Positions 45,926-58,584 of a stretch of DNA of 64,000 bases are shown here, one piece after another (the stretch's first letter is position 1; every line of letters starts with the position of its first letter). The notes beneath the pieces are model-generated. The model was not told the origin of the DNA and searched no databases. It saw only the letters and a program-made list of their open reading frames with translations. Position numbers and translations under genes: made by a program. The stretch lies in assembly GCA_035650355.1 (NCBI GenBank), contig DASRHT010000080.1:62001-126000 (forward strand). Reading direction: 5' to 3'. The stretch is from DASRHT01 sp035650355. GTDB taxonomy: Bacteria; Chloroflexota; Ktedonobacteria; Ktedonobacterales; Ktedonobacteraceae.

Positions 45926-48115
45926 TTACCATAGACGCCAGGGCGCGACCTCTAGCTTGCGCCGTATAACCGCTTCTCGATTGGCGGGATGCTGCTCGCG
46001 CCGCAAATACTGCTGATATTTTTCCTCTGCGGCCAGCCCCAGCGTTCGCGCCGAGGTATCGCGGACGCCTGCAATGGTCGTCTTCGCCGGAAGCTGTTTG
46101 CTACGGGCCAGTCGCCACGCGGCGCGATAAACGTCTCCGCTCATCAGGTAATAGCGGGCATTTTCGGTACGCCCTTCCAGAGCATGTATTGCCAGCGCAG
46201 CTTGCTCCACATTCTGGGCCTTCAAAGGTACCATACGGTTAAGATAGAGATCGCAGAGCAGCAGTTTGGCGTCAACGAATTTCGCTGCCGCCTCGCTCAC
46301 ATTGCTCAATACCTGCGCCGCCTCGTCCCAGCGTTGTAGGTTGATCAGCGAATTGGTAAGCCCCAGGATGGCCTCTGTATGGCCGGGTTCGGCTTTGATC
46401 ACCGCTGAGTAGAGCGTAACCGCCTCCTGATCGTGGCCCATGCGAGCATTGACGCGGGCCAGAGCAAGCTGGGGAGGCAGCTCGCCCGGAATGTCCGCCA
46501 GCAGCTCGCCATACTGATCGGCTGCTTCCGCCAGCTTGCCCTGAACTTCCAGCAAGCGTCCGGTGTACCAGGCGATCTTCCAGTTCCCCGGCGCTATGCG
46601 CTGCACTCGGGTAATCTCAGCCAGCGCCTGAGCGTACTTTTCCTGTTCGATATAGATCTCTGTCAGGCGCAAATGCCCATCGACGCTCTTCGCGTTATTT
46701 TTGATGGCCTGATTATAGAAGGCCAACGCGCTACCGTAATTGCCATTGCGCAACGAGAGATCTCCATAACGCAGCAGATCGATGGCTTTATCAGTCTCAT
46801 CCAGCGCCGCCTCGCCACGCAACCCGAGTTTTCCGGTGGTGGTTAACGCTCCCGAAATGAACATGCGTGAGCTTGCCGGGACCCCTGGCGCGCCGCCAAC
46901 GATCAAGCGCAGCACGCCCGCGAGCTGGTCGTGCAAATCTTCGGCGCTATGAAAACGCTGCTGGGGCCGCGCGTGCGTGCCTTTAGCCAGCAGGCGATAG
47001 AGCGCGGGATGGTCGCGGAACGCCTTGTAATGCTCAGAAGAGGGCAGGCCGAACACCGGATTTGCCAGGTCCATCAGCGTGACCATGTAGGCCAGGGTGC
47101 GGCAGATGGTGTAAAGATCGGTCTCCGGCGAGGGTGATTTGACAGCTTCGGGCGCGTAGAAACCGTGCGTGCCGTACACATCGGTGGGTTTGGGCGTATA
47201 TTTGATGACCGTGCCCAGATCGATCAGCTTGACGATCTCGCTGCCATCCTTGAGCTTTTCAAGCATGACGTTCTGCGGCTTAAAATCGCAATAGACCAGC
47301 CCGAGCTTTGCCATATAGGTGAAGGCCGGCAATATGCCCATAATATGGCGAATCGCCGTCGGCACGTCAAAAGGTCGCCCCTGCTCTTCCATGATATCCT
47401 GTAAGGTCTTCCCGTGGACATACTCCATGACGATATAGCCCTTGCCGCTAATGGTCACAAAGTCGTAGATCGAGACGATGTTAGCATGTTTGACAGCGGC
47501 GAGGAACTCTCGCTCCTTGATGCTTTGTGCCACCATATCGGGGTCGTCCTCAGTCAAAAGGGCTTTGATGACGACCTGGCGCTTGAGGATCAGATCTTCG
47601 GCCAGGTAGACCGCGCCCATGCCGCCGGAACCAATGGCCTGCACAACCTTATACTTATTACTGAGGATGCTCCCCATCGCTAGCTGCGTCGCGGTCTGCA
47701 CCGTGACCAGGCCGCTGGTGGTGGTAGAGGCGGAATTGGTGGACGACATATAGTTATAGCCACATTTGCGGCAAAATTTTACGCCCACCGCGCGCGGTCC
47801 TCCACATCCTGGGCAAAGTTCCTGTCCCACGGGGGCAGAAGATGCCGGGGGCGCTGGTTGCGTTCGCAGCGGGATTGCCGTCAGCACCATGCCGCATTCA
47901 TCGCACACATCCTCGCCCGCTTTGAGCGGATGCTTGCAATTTGGGCATAGCGTGAAATTACTGGCTGTCGTCGCCGGTGGAGGAAGGGAAGAGGGCGGGG
48001 GAGCGGTCGTAGCGCGGACCGGCGCGACAATCGTGGCCGAAAGCACTGCGCCACAATTTTCGCAGATCTCGTCCGCGGATGTAACTGTCTGGTGACAGTT
48101 AGGACAGGTGGACAT
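45926..48115 (-). CDS. PknG-like Ser/Thr kinase with zinc ribbons and TPRs
   Basis: 729 residues. Three zinc-ribbon motifs come first (CPNCHQ...CENC, CPNCKH...CDEC, CPGCGG...CRKC), then a kinase domain (about 145-400): IGSGGMGAVYLAEDLILKRQVVIKAL (P-loop and Lys), YCDFKPQNVML as catalytic loop, LIDLG in place of DFG, and YGTHGFYAPEAV. The DxKPxN and DLG variants and the C-terminal TPR array (about 440-690) are those of PknG. It heads an operon with the VWA and membrane genes, likely a signalling module. AAGGAG lies upstream of the start. Confidence 0.9.
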   Translation of the reverse strand: MSTCPNCHQTVTSADEICENCGAVLSATIVAPVRATTAPPPSSLPPPATTASNFTLCPNCKHPLKAGEDVCDECGMVLTAIPLRTQPAPPASSAPVGQELCPGCGGPRAVGVKFCRKCGYNYMSSTNSASTTTSGLVTVQTATQLAMGSILSNKYKVVQAIGSGGMGAVYLAEDLILKRQVVIKALLTEDDPDMVAQSIKEREFLAAVKHANIVSIYDFVTISGKGYIVMEYVHGKTLQDIMEEQGRPFDVPTAIRHIMGILPAFTYMAKLGLVYCDFKPQNVMLEKLKDGSEIVKLIDLGTVIKYTPKPTDVYGTHGFYAPEAVKSPSPETDLYTICRTLAYMVTLMDLANPVFGLPSSEHYKAFRDHPALYRLLAKGTHARPQQRFHSAEDLHDQLAGVLRLIVGGAPGVPASSRMFISGALTTTGKLGLRGEAALDETDKAIDLLRYGDLSLRNGNYGSALAFYNQAIKNNAKSVDGHLRLTEIYIEQEKYAQALAEITRVQRIAPGNWKIAWYTGRLLEVQGKLAEAADQYGELLADIPGELPPQLALARVNARMGHDQEAVTLYSAVIKAEPGHTEAILGLTNSLINLQRWDEAAQVLSNVSEAAAKFVDAKLLLCDLYLNRMVPLKAQNVEQAALAIHALEGRTENARYYLMSGDVYRAAWRLARSKQLPAKTTIAGVRDTSARTLGLAAEEKYQQYLRREQHPANREAVIRRKLEVAPWRLW

Positions 48116-48312
48116 AGTCCCTGTATTCTCCTTGTAAATAGCTACTTGCTAAATTTATTGATGATAAACGCATGTTACCTCATCAAATACCTATAAGATA
48201 TACAACGTAAATGCTGAAAGAAAATAAAAACAGCGTCAATGGTTCGGTGTGGCTGTGATATACTGAAATACTATTTGCTCGTGGCTATTGTGTTATACGG
48301 AGGTGCCAAAGT

Positions 48313-50064
48313 ATGACTATTGATGTACGTCGCGGTTCTCCGCAATTTCCGAACATTGCTGGCAGCGTCGCGGCCTCTTCTCGGGAGACGCTGGACGCGG
48401 CGATAGAGGTCCTGCAATCCCACAAAGATGAATGGGTCAACGTCTCCATTCCTCAGCGTATCGCGATCATTGATCAGCTTATACGGGATTTTGCGGCTAT
48501 CGCGCTTCGCTGGGTCGCGGCCTGCGCCAGGGCTAAAGGTATTGCCGAAGATTCGCCGCTGGTGGGCGAGGAATGGGCGGCGGGAACCTGGCCGGTGCTC
48601 AAAAATTTACGCCAGTTGCGCCAGTCTCTTAGCGATATTGAGGCTCATGGCGTGCCCCGTATCCCCGGTCCCGTCAAAACGCGCCCCGATGGTCAGGTCG
48701 TGGCCCAGGTATTTCCCCAGAACACCTATGATCGTCTCTTCTTTAGCGGCGTCACGGCGGAACTATGGATGGAGCCAGGAGTGACGGCGGAAAATCTTGC
48801 CCAGACGCAGGCCCGCGTCTATAAGGACAAAAATCACCCCGGCAAAGTCGCGCTGGTGCTGGGCGCGGGCAATGTCGCCAGCATCGGGCCGATGGATATC
48901 CTCTATAAAATGTTCAACGAGGATCAGGTGGTGCTCTTCAAAGCCAATCCCGTCAATGCCTACCTGGGGCCGCTGCTCGAAGAGAGCTTCCGCGCGCTGA
49001 TTGAGTCGGGCTTCCTGCGCATCGTCTACGGCGGAGCTGCGGAAGGCTCCTATCTTTGCAATCATGCGGGCGTCGATGAGATCCATATCACCGGCTCCGA
49101 CAAAACCTTTAACGCCATTGTCTTTGGCACAGGACCCGAAGGTGCCGAGCGCAAAGCGAACAAACAACCGGTACTGGACAAGCGGGTCACGGGCGAGCTT
49201 GGCAACGTCAGCCCGGTGATCGTCGTGCCCGGCCCCTGGCGCGAGCGCGATATCGCCTATCATGCCGAGCATATCGCGACGATGCTCACCAATAACGCTG
49301 GCTTTAACTGCAATGCCACCCGCGTCATTATCCAGCACGCGGGCTGGAATCAGCGCGAGCAACTTTTACAACAGATACGCGGTGTGCTCGCGCAGGTCCC
49401 GCCGCCCAACTCCTATTATCCGGGCGCAAAGGAGCGTCATAGCAGCTTTGTCGCGGAACATCCAGACGCCGAGCAGTTCGGCAGCGCGACCGCCGATCAG
49501 CTCCCCTGGACGCTGATTACCGGCGTCGATCCCAAAAATGAGGATGATATCTGCTTCACGACCGAAGCCTTCTGCGGCCTCTTTGCCGAGACGACCATCG
49601 AGGCGGCGGATGCAGCCGAATACCTTGATCGCGCGGTCGATTTTGCCAACGAGCACATCTGGGGCACGTTGAACGCGACCATCCTCGTTCATCCAGCATC
49701 GCTCAAAGATCCGAGTGTCGCGGCTGCGCTGGACCGGGCGGTGGCGAATTTGCGTTACGGCTCGATAGGCGTTAATTACTGGGGCGGTACCAGTTACGCC
49801 TTGGTGGTCACGACCTGGGGAGCCTTCCCCGGCCATACCATTGACAATATTCAATCTGGAACGGGCGTCGTTCATAATACGCTGCTGTTCGAGCAGCCGC
49901 AAAAGACGGTCTTATGTGGCCCCTTCATCGGCGTGCCCACGCCGCCCTGGTTCGCGACCCGTGGCAAGACTGCGCGCAAGCTCTTCCCTAAGCTGGTCGA
50001 TTTCGAGGCCGCCCCATCCCCCTGGAAGATCCCGGGCATTTTGTGGACGGCAGTTACAGGGTAA
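48313..50064 (+). CDS. Aldehyde dehydrogenase superfamily protein
   Basis: 583 residues, somewhat longer than classical ALDHs. Start after GGAGGT, 9 nt. NAD(P)-dependent oxidation of an aldehyde is expected: the general-base Glu in VTGELGNVSP and the catalytic Cys in NNAGFNCNATR are present, and HITGSDKTFNAIV is the coenzyme-site glycine region. The C-terminal extension (FIGVPTPPWFATRGKTARKL) and N-terminal 100 residues are unlike the common family, so substrate and physiological role are uncertain. It diverges from the kinase operon across about 200 bp. Confidence 0.88.
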   Translation: MTIDVRRGSPQFPNIAGSVAASSRETLDAAIEVLQSHKDEWVNVSIPQRIAIIDQLIRDFAAIALRWVAACARAKGIAEDSPLVGEEWAAGTWPVLKNLRQLRQSLSDIEAHGVPRIPGPVKTRPDGQVVAQVFPQNTYDRLFFSGVTAELWMEPGVTAENLAQTQARVYKDKNHPGKVALVLGAGNVASIGPMDILYKMFNEDQVVLFKANPVNAYLGPLLEESFRALIESGFLRIVYGGAAEGSYLCNHAGVDEIHITGSDKTFNAIVFGTGPEGAERKANKQPVLDKRVTGELGNVSPVIVVPGPWRERDIAYHAEHIATMLTNNAGFNCNATRVIIQHAGWNQREQLLQQIRGVLAQVPPPNSYYPGAKERHSSFVAEHPDAEQFGSATADQLPWTLITGVDPKNEDDICFTTEAFCGLFAETTIEAADAAEYLDRAVDFANEHIWGTLNATILVHPASLKDPSVAAALDRAVANLRYGSIGVNYWGGTSYALVVTTWGAFPGHTIDNIQSGTGVVHNTLLFEQPQKTVLCGPFIGVPTPPWFATRGKTARKLFPKLVDFEAAPSPWKIPGILWTAVTG

Positions 50065-50084
50065 TAGTAAGGAGATTTTGCGTA

Positions 50085-50243
50085 CTTATCAGCGGCGAAC
50101 GGGTGGATTTGCACTTTGAGCAGTTGAAGGGCAATATCGGGCTATTGGACTGGTCGCATGATGGCAGATATATCCTGTTCAGGCAGATCTTTCGCGCCGC
50201 TGAGCGGCTCTACATCCTGGAGAAGCAGCGTCCTATGCTATAA
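50085..50243 (+). pseudogene. Possible remnant of a beta-propeller gene
   Basis: A short open frame directly after the ALDH gene reads VDLHFEQLKGNIGLLDWSHDGRYILFRQIF, like one TolB/PD40 propeller blade (DWSHDGRYILF), then stops. There is no good start. It is probably the tail of a lost gene. Confidence 0.3.
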
Positions 50244-50312
50244 TAGTGCTGATCTACCAGGGACATCTTTAACGAGGTAACATAGCATAGGAGATGTGTG
50301 AGGAGGCATGTT

Positions 50313-50900
50313 ATGGCATTAGAGCATCAACAAAGAATGACGGTTGAAGAGTACTTTCAACTCGAAGAAAACGATCCTGATACGCGCTATGAATATGTTG
50401 ATGGTCATGTCTATGCGATGGCAGGCGGGACCGCCAATCATGATACCATCAAATCGAATATCCAGCGCATCCTCTGGAATCTTCTTCGTGGGAGCAGTTG
50501 TCGGGTTTATAGTTCTGATATGAAGGTCTATATTTCCGAGACACGCTACTTCCATCCCGATGTGATTGTTACTTGCGATCATCGTGATAGAGGGACAGTT
50601 CAGGCGATCCAGTCGCCACGACTCGTCGTTGAGGTACTTTCTCCCAGCACAGAACTCACTGACCGGACCTGGAAGCTCAAAAATTATCGCAATCATCCTA
50701 CCATTGAAGAGTATGTCCTTGCTGACGCGCAATCATGCAAAATAGAAATCTACTATAAAGAAAATGGCAGATGGATCTATGAAGCCTTTGAAAATAGCGA
50801 CCACATTATATTGCACAGTCTAGGAGTCCGCTTTTCTCTGGTAGATGCTTATGTGGACGTGGAATTTGAAGCGCCGACAGGACCACATGATCCTTCATAG
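50313..50900 (+). CDS. Uma2 family (DUF820) PD-(D/E)XK nuclease-like protein
   Basis: 195 residues. GGAGG lies 6 nt before the ATG at 50313. The family pattern is clear: MTVEEYFQLEENDPDTRYEYVDG, GGTANHDTI, the metal site Asp in FHPDVIVTC, then LVVEVLSPSTELTDRTWKLKNY with the catalytic Glu and Lys, and EEYVLAD. Uma2 genes are numerous in Cyanobacteria and Chloroflexi, and their physiological role is uncertain; no insertion sequence lies next to this one. Confidence 0.88.
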   Translation: MALEHQQRMTVEEYFQLEENDPDTRYEYVDGHVYAMAGGTANHDTIKSNIQRILWNLLRGSSCRVYSSDMKVYISETRYFHPDVIVTCDHRDRGTVQAIQSPRLVVEVLSPSTELTDRTWKLKNYRNHPTIEEYVLADAQSCKIEIYYKENGRWIYEAFENSDHIILHSLGVRFSLVDAYVDVEFEAPTGPHDPS

Positions 50901-51054
50901 GGACCCCGCGTGTTCTTGAACACTTTTCTGTTGATAAGAGAGCGTCGCTTCCTGACCACCCACTATGTTTGATATTGTCACCCTTCCCCATTACCGTTCG
51001 TGTTAACCGCATACTCTCGAGTTTGCTGATAGCTTCTAGAAAGGAAGTTTGACT

Positions 51055-51459
51055 ATGGGTAGTTTTATCAATGGAGTGCTCGTCGGCATGGGGATAAGTT
51101 TGCTGTTTGCTCCGATGAGAGGGGAAGAGATGCGCCGGATGCTGGCCGAGCGTACCAGAGAAATGCGTAGCAGTTCCTCGAACAACCTGGATCAGCAGCG
51201 GTTAACCAGTCGCGTTGAGGAGGTGCGGCAACAGGCAAGCTATACAGCGCCGACCGGAACCACATCGCAACCAACGACGGGGAGCGCCTATTCGACGCCG
51301 AGCACATCGAGTACATCGAGCAGCGCCACTTCACAAACTGGAGCTGCCAGGCCCGCGGGTCCGGCAGGGCAGACGGAAAGGTCACAGCAGTCCGGCACCA
51401 ACAGGTCGCAAACGGGGCAAAACCCTTCTGGCTCACGGCCAAACAAACAAACACCTTAG
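51055..51459 (+). CDS. YtxH-like small membrane-associated protein
   Basis: 134 residues; AAAGGAAG 7 nt before the ATG. The N-terminus GSFINGVLVGMGISLLFAP is the single hydrophobic helix with the LLFAP signature of YtxH/DUF proteins, followed by a basic amphipathic stretch and a long Ser/Thr/Gln/Gly-rich disordered tail. Such proteins are usually stress-related; no exact role is known. Confidence 0.7.
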   Translation: MGSFINGVLVGMGISLLFAPMRGEEMRRMLAERTREMRSSSSNNLDQQRLTSRVEEVRQQASYTAPTGTTSQPTTGSAYSTPSTSSTSSSATSQTGAARPAGPAGQTERSQQSGTNRSQTGQNPSGSRPNKQTP

Positions 51460-51502
51460 TCAGCGCGTTGGGAGAAAGGAGTGTTTACTCTTTTCTCCCC
51501 TC

Positions 51503-51817
51503 TCATTGCGCGTCCAGGATTTCCTTGTATCGTCTGGTTACTTGCTCCTGAACTTTGCGTTGCGTCCCTGCCAGCCGGATGACGGCGTCATTGTTCGTGG
51601 TGGGGGCTACAATCAGATCATTCAATATAGCGTTCAAGACAATCAGCTCCATCCCTTCAAGCTCTACAGTAATCTTCACGTTTAATTTCTGGATCACATT
51701 GCCAAGCTGGAAGGCAATATGCTGATCATACACACCGGACCTAAGCATGTTTTGCAGGAAGAGGGCCTCCTCTAGCTCTAGCTCCACCTGTGAAAGCGCA
51801 ATTTTAGGGATCGGCAC
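51503..51817 (-). CDS. Small unknown protein, coupled to upstream gene
   Basis: 104 residues from a GTG start with GGAGGT 5 nt upstream. It overlaps the end of the preceding gene by 14 bp, so the two are translated together. Alternating charge and hydrophobics (ELELEEALFLQNML, KITVELEGMELIVLNAIL) suggest an alpha/beta fold. Not recognised. Confidence 0.65.
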   Translation of the reverse strand: MPIPKIALSQVELELEEALFLQNMLRSGVYDQHIAFQLGNVIQKLNVKITVELEGMELIVLNAILNDLIVAPTTNNDAVIRLAGTQRKVQEQVTRRYKEILDAQ

Positions 51818-52127
51818 GTTCTACCTCCATGACTTTGTCGTATTCCTGTATCGAGATGCTGAGAAGATACTGCTGCTCCCCGTTCGAGAGGGCGGGGCGA
51901 CGCAGGTGGATCACTGCGAAGCTGCCATGCGAACAATGTATACGATACCGGGGCTCAATGGTGGCAAGGTCAGCCAGCTCCATAGTTGAGCCCTGGGGAC
52001 ATTCTAAGCGCAGGAACGCCTGACCGTCGATTAGCTCCAGAATAACCACCACCCCTACCTTATTGAGGTAGTTGATGGCATCCGCTCTCCCATGCACATC
52101 ATGACAATAGAAAACAAGATCGCTCAT
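51804..52127 (-). CDS. Small unknown protein, first of a two-gene unit
   Basis: 107 residues, ATG at 52127 after GGAGG. It is mostly beta-rich with no export signal; Cys/His are scattered (FYCHDVHG, IHCSHG). It overlaps the next gene and faces the XRE-TPR regulator across about 150 bp, so that regulator may control it. Not recognised. Confidence 0.65.
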   Translation of the reverse strand: MSDLVFYCHDVHGRADAINYLNKVGVVVILELIDGQAFLRLECPQGSTMELADLATIEPRYRIHCSHGSFAVIHLRRPALSNGEQQYLLSISIQEYDKVMEVERADP

Positions 52128-52215
52128 AGGCAACCTCCACAGGCTTTTTCACAAGTATAGCTGTATGACAGCAGTATCGATGCAAATGAAATTTACATTG
52201 TCAATTTGATATGCC

Positions 52216-52245
52216 TTGTAAAAGAACAGGATTTTAGCATATACT
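52216..52245 (+). promoter_or_regulatory. Promoter of the XRE-TPR gene
   Basis: TTGTAA at 52216, an 18-bp spacer and TATACT at 52240-52245, about 36 bp before the start codon. The -35 is only a partial match. Confidence 0.45.
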
Positions 52246-52280
52246 GGGGCAAGTAGTATGAGGACGTTTAGGAGGACGCG

Positions 52281-53468
52281 ATGAGCACAATTTGGAGAGA
52301 TTTTGGGTACTTCGTAGACTGCGGCGACGATGGCTTTCCCGATCCAGGCAAGCTTATCAGGCAGCAACGCACGCAGTTAGGCTTATCCCAGGAGGACCTT
52401 GCGGCATACCTGGGAGTGTCAAGGGGAATGGTATCTTACATGGAAAAATCAAATGCTGGATTAGACTCGGTGATGCTTCGTAGGAAGCTGGCGAAAATCC
52501 TGGGAATTGCTCCCTTCGCTCTTGGAGTCGTTTCTCTGGGAGATGTTGCGCAGAAAAAACAGGTGCTTTACGACACGACCATCCTCAAACAGAGCCTGAA
52601 GCTGCACTGGGAAGCCTATTATAACGGCGGAAACGTTGGCGGGGTGCAGGGGGTGGATGTCATGACGGACAAGATCCTGGAGATCGCGAAAGCGTCAGGA
52701 TACCAGGATAAGCAGTTGCTCAGTATTTTGTGCGAGTATTGTCAGCTTGGCTTAGACATCAGCCAGGAGGAGCTGGACTATCAGTCGGTCCATCGCTACG
52801 GCAGATTTGCCTTAGACCTTGCCAGGAAGCTGGAGGACAACACGCTGATTGCCTCAACGCTGATGCGCTATGGTGCCGCGCTCTCGATGTGTGAGGGCAT
52901 TGGAAGAGATGTTCCAAAGGCCAGAGCTCTGGTAGACGAGGCGCTTTCGATCAAGGGACTACCCACCTCTATTGCTGCTGGGGTGATGATGCGAGCGGGC
53001 AGGGTGTATGCCCTGCAAGGGGACAATTGGAAGCCGCTATTTGATGCCACAGAGAAGCTCGTCGGAAGAAAGTTCGATGACGAAGGATTTACTAAGCTCG
53101 ACAGAGCACAGTATCAGAGATATCTTGCTTACGCCCTCTATCAGCGGAAAGATAAACGAGCAGTGGACCTGCTGGAATCCGCGGAAGATGCAATCGATCC
53201 GAGGCATTTGCGCCGTATTGGTACGAATAGGATTTTGCAGACACAGGTCTACCTCTCGCACAAGAATTATCGGGATGCGGCCTATGTCTTGGAGAGCGTG
53301 TTGCCACTGGCCAGGGCGCTCAATGAAAAGCTAATGTTCGCCAACGTTGTGTATTTACAGCAAGAGCTAAAAAATAGCCCGATTGGCGAGACGAAGGATA
53401 TCATCAAGCTCGGCGCTAAGGTGCAGACCGTCATCGGCGACAGGCGAGTTGTGCCCGTGTCTTATTAG
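52281..53468 (+). CDS. XRE-type regulator with TPR-like C-terminus
   Basis: 395 residues; GGAGG just upstream of the ATG. The HTH is at about 24-80 (LIRQQRTQLGLSQEDLAAYLGVSRGMVSYMEK). The rest (about 110-370) is helical and TPR-like, as in Rgg/PlcR-type or SARP-like sensors that bind peptides or proteins. The likely role is a transcription regulator; the target is unknown but could include the divergent two-gene unit at 51503-52127. Confidence 0.85.
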   Translation: MSTIWRDFGYFVDCGDDGFPDPGKLIRQQRTQLGLSQEDLAAYLGVSRGMVSYMEKSNAGLDSVMLRRKLAKILGIAPFALGVVSLGDVAQKKQVLYDTTILKQSLKLHWEAYYNGGNVGGVQGVDVMTDKILEIAKASGYQDKQLLSILCEYCQLGLDISQEELDYQSVHRYGRFALDLARKLEDNTLIASTLMRYGAALSMCEGIGRDVPKARALVDEALSIKGLPTSIAAGVMMRAGRVYALQGDNWKPLFDATEKLVGRKFDDEGFTKLDRAQYQRYLAYALYQRKDKRAVDLLESAEDAIDPRHLRRIGTNRILQTQVYLSHKNYRDAAYVLESVLPLARALNEKLMFANVVYLQQELKNSPIGETKDIIKLGAKVQTVIGDRRVVPVSY

Positions 53469-53722
53469 GCGGCGATTTTGTGATTCGATCCGGTAGGGGT
53501 TGTCTGTACGGGGGAGAATAAGGGGCAAGCGCGAGGTATATGCATTTCCTGACTTTTCCTCCGGCATTCCTCGTTCGTCCGCATGGCACTGCTTGCATGT
53601 ATGCCATGTATCTCATGTTATTATATATTCGCTTTAAATATTATGAATTTCATAATATTAATTTTTATCTCGAAGTTGACTTTTTGCATGTTATATGATT
53701 TAATAAGATAGATGCATATTCA

Positions 53723-53798
53723 TAAGATAAAATCTCTTGTAATCTTGTATTTCCTCTTCGTAAGGTAAAACACCTTGTAATCTTATATTTCCTCGTGT
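53723..53798. repeat. Two tandem copies of a 38-bp AT-rich repeat
   Basis: Units 53723-53760 and 53761-53798 share most positions; the best part is CTTGTAATCTT-TATTTCCTC (20 of 21). They lie about 125 bp before the aerolysin-like gene and could be regulator sites or part of its leader. The rest of 53469-53923 is AT-rich with no gene. Confidence 0.6.
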
Positions 53799-53923
53799 TA
53801 GGTGGCGGAGAAAAACGGAAGAAAAGCATCAACGTTGCAAGATGTTCACACCCGAGGGCGACAGCGTTCTTTGCTGTCGATTCTCTGAGCGATCATACGC
53901 TGTGATCGCGAAAGGAGGCTGCT

Positions 53924-54835
53924 ATGGCAAATATGTACGTGGATTTGGCGTCTACTCCAGCAGGTGACTACACAGGAAAAGTGGGAGGCGAGATGATTCG
54001 CGTCCCTACGACACCAGACGACCGTCGGCTCTTTGGCATGACCGATGACACTGTGAAAAGTGCCATCAATACGATTCTTGGCAAAAGACCCGATGACGTG
54101 TTCTACAACGACCCAACGAAGTGGGGCAATTTGTATAGGGAGTATGGATGGCCGGAGATCACGCTGACACTCAGACCCGTGAGCTCTACCTGTAGCAACG
54201 TCAATGTCACGAACTCGGCCCTTGCCACCAATGACGTGACCAATGAGATCGACAAAGTGGTTCGCGTCAACGTCGCGTTTGTCACGCAGAAAGACAACAC
54301 GGAGGAGACCAACTGGTCGCAGACATCCACCTTATCCGTCACCCAGAAGGTGGAGTTCACCATTAAGTTCTTCAAGTCTGAGACGAGCATTGGCTATGAT
54401 CAGGAGTGGCAGAAGGGGGGATCGCACGCACAGACCATCAGCATAGGCAGCAGCGTCGCCATCGAGGTCGATCTCGATCCCGGTCAAACGATTCGGGTGA
54501 CCAATTGGGGCGAAATAGGCGTTGCACATGTCAAGATCACCTATGCGGCGAGCCTCAGTGGTCTCGTCTTTGCCAATTACAGCAACAAGCACAATGGCCA
54601 TCACTTCTGGGGGGTGAACGTGAATAGCGTGTTGAGTACCCTTGGAGTGGCGAACCGGATCGAAATCGTGCAGAACATGAATATGACTTCGTACTTCTAT
54701 ACCAGGACTACCGTGAGCTATCCATTGAGAGCCGCTGGAGAGGAGCAGGTAGTCCACGTCAGTGATCAATTGGCGCTTCCGGCGGACCTGCCTGCGCATC
54801 TGCCGCAGGGAGTGAAGTGCGTTACCAAGGAGTGA
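53924..54835 (+). CDS. Aerolysin-like (ETX/MTX2-type) protein candidate
   Basis: 303 residues, AAAGGAGG 5 nt before the ATG. No signal peptide. A long middle region (about 110-230) is rich in Ser/Thr with alternating polar and hydrophobic residues (TSTLSVTQKVEFTIKFF), then VDLDPGQTIRVTNWG and AHVKITYAASLSG, a pattern like the beta-hairpin and P-G-x-T segments of aerolysin-type pore-forming proteins. The N-terminal domain is unrecognised. If right, it would be a soluble protein that oligomerises at membranes; related folds also serve non-toxic roles. The assignment is by pattern only. Confidence 0.5.
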   Translation: MANMYVDLASTPAGDYTGKVGGEMIRVPTTPDDRRLFGMTDDTVKSAINTILGKRPDDVFYNDPTKWGNLYREYGWPEITLTLRPVSSTCSNVNVTNSALATNDVTNEIDKVVRVNVAFVTQKDNTEETNWSQTSTLSVTQKVEFTIKFFKSETSIGYDQEWQKGGSHAQTISIGSSVAIEVDLDPGQTIRVTNWGEIGVAHVKITYAASLSGLVFANYSNKHNGHHFWGVNVNSVLSTLGVANRIEIVQNMNMTSYFYTRTTVSYPLRAAGEEQVVHVSDQLALPADLPAHLPQGVKCVTKE

Positions 54836-54867
54836 AAAGTAAATACAAACAGTATCATGGCGAACAT

Positions 54868-54928
54868 CCCATAATGATCCGGGTGGGGAAGCTATTCCAA
54901 ACAGCTTCCCCACCCGGATCATTATGGG
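54868..54928. repeat. 26-bp perfect inverted repeat with 9-nt loop
   Basis: Arms at 54868-54893 and 54903-54928 match perfectly (inner part GATCCGGGTGGGGAAGCT). It begins 33 bp after the aerolysin-like stop and has no T-run on the plus strand, so a normal terminator is uncertain. It could stabilise the message or be a small palindromic element. Confidence 0.65.
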
Positions 54929-55119
54929 AAAAACAAGCTCAAATCAAGTAGGTAAATCCTTAGCGGGGAAAACAGGGGTGAAAGTGTTGGGATCTCAGGC
55001 TGTCTGCCTCTTCTCTTTAGTGTTGCAAGACCCGCCACCTGCGGCGGCTCGAAGGGCTGCACAGGCGCTAAAGCAGACGGTATGAATGTCGTCGCCACAG
55101 TGATAATACCGTTTGCTTC

Positions 55120-55148
55120 TTGACTTTTCCCGTAATTTATGGTATACT
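55120..55148 (+). promoter_or_regulatory. Sigma-70-type promoter of uvrA
   Basis: TTGACT at 55120-55125, a 17-bp spacer and TATACT at 55143-55148. Leader of about 250 nt to the start codon; no LexA-like site recognised. The rest of 54929-55401 holds no supported gene. Confidence 0.7.
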
Positions 55149-55401
55149 ACTTCCAGTGATAATAATGTTGTATAGCACCTGTAGCCAGCCCCCACACAAG
55201 CAATGCCCCACAAAAACCTGCATATCCTATACGTACTATTACCCCTTGACGCAACGGTCAACTATGTAGTAGTCTTACCTGGAACGTTTGTTTGTATCAA
55301 TTTGATCATGTCTTTGGAGAGAGGCAAATACACGCAAGCGGCAGCCGGAAAATCCCCTTATAGGTATTTATTGTTGTGTAAGCAATGGATGGTTGATTTC
55401 T

Positions 55402-58584
<3,183 letters not shown>

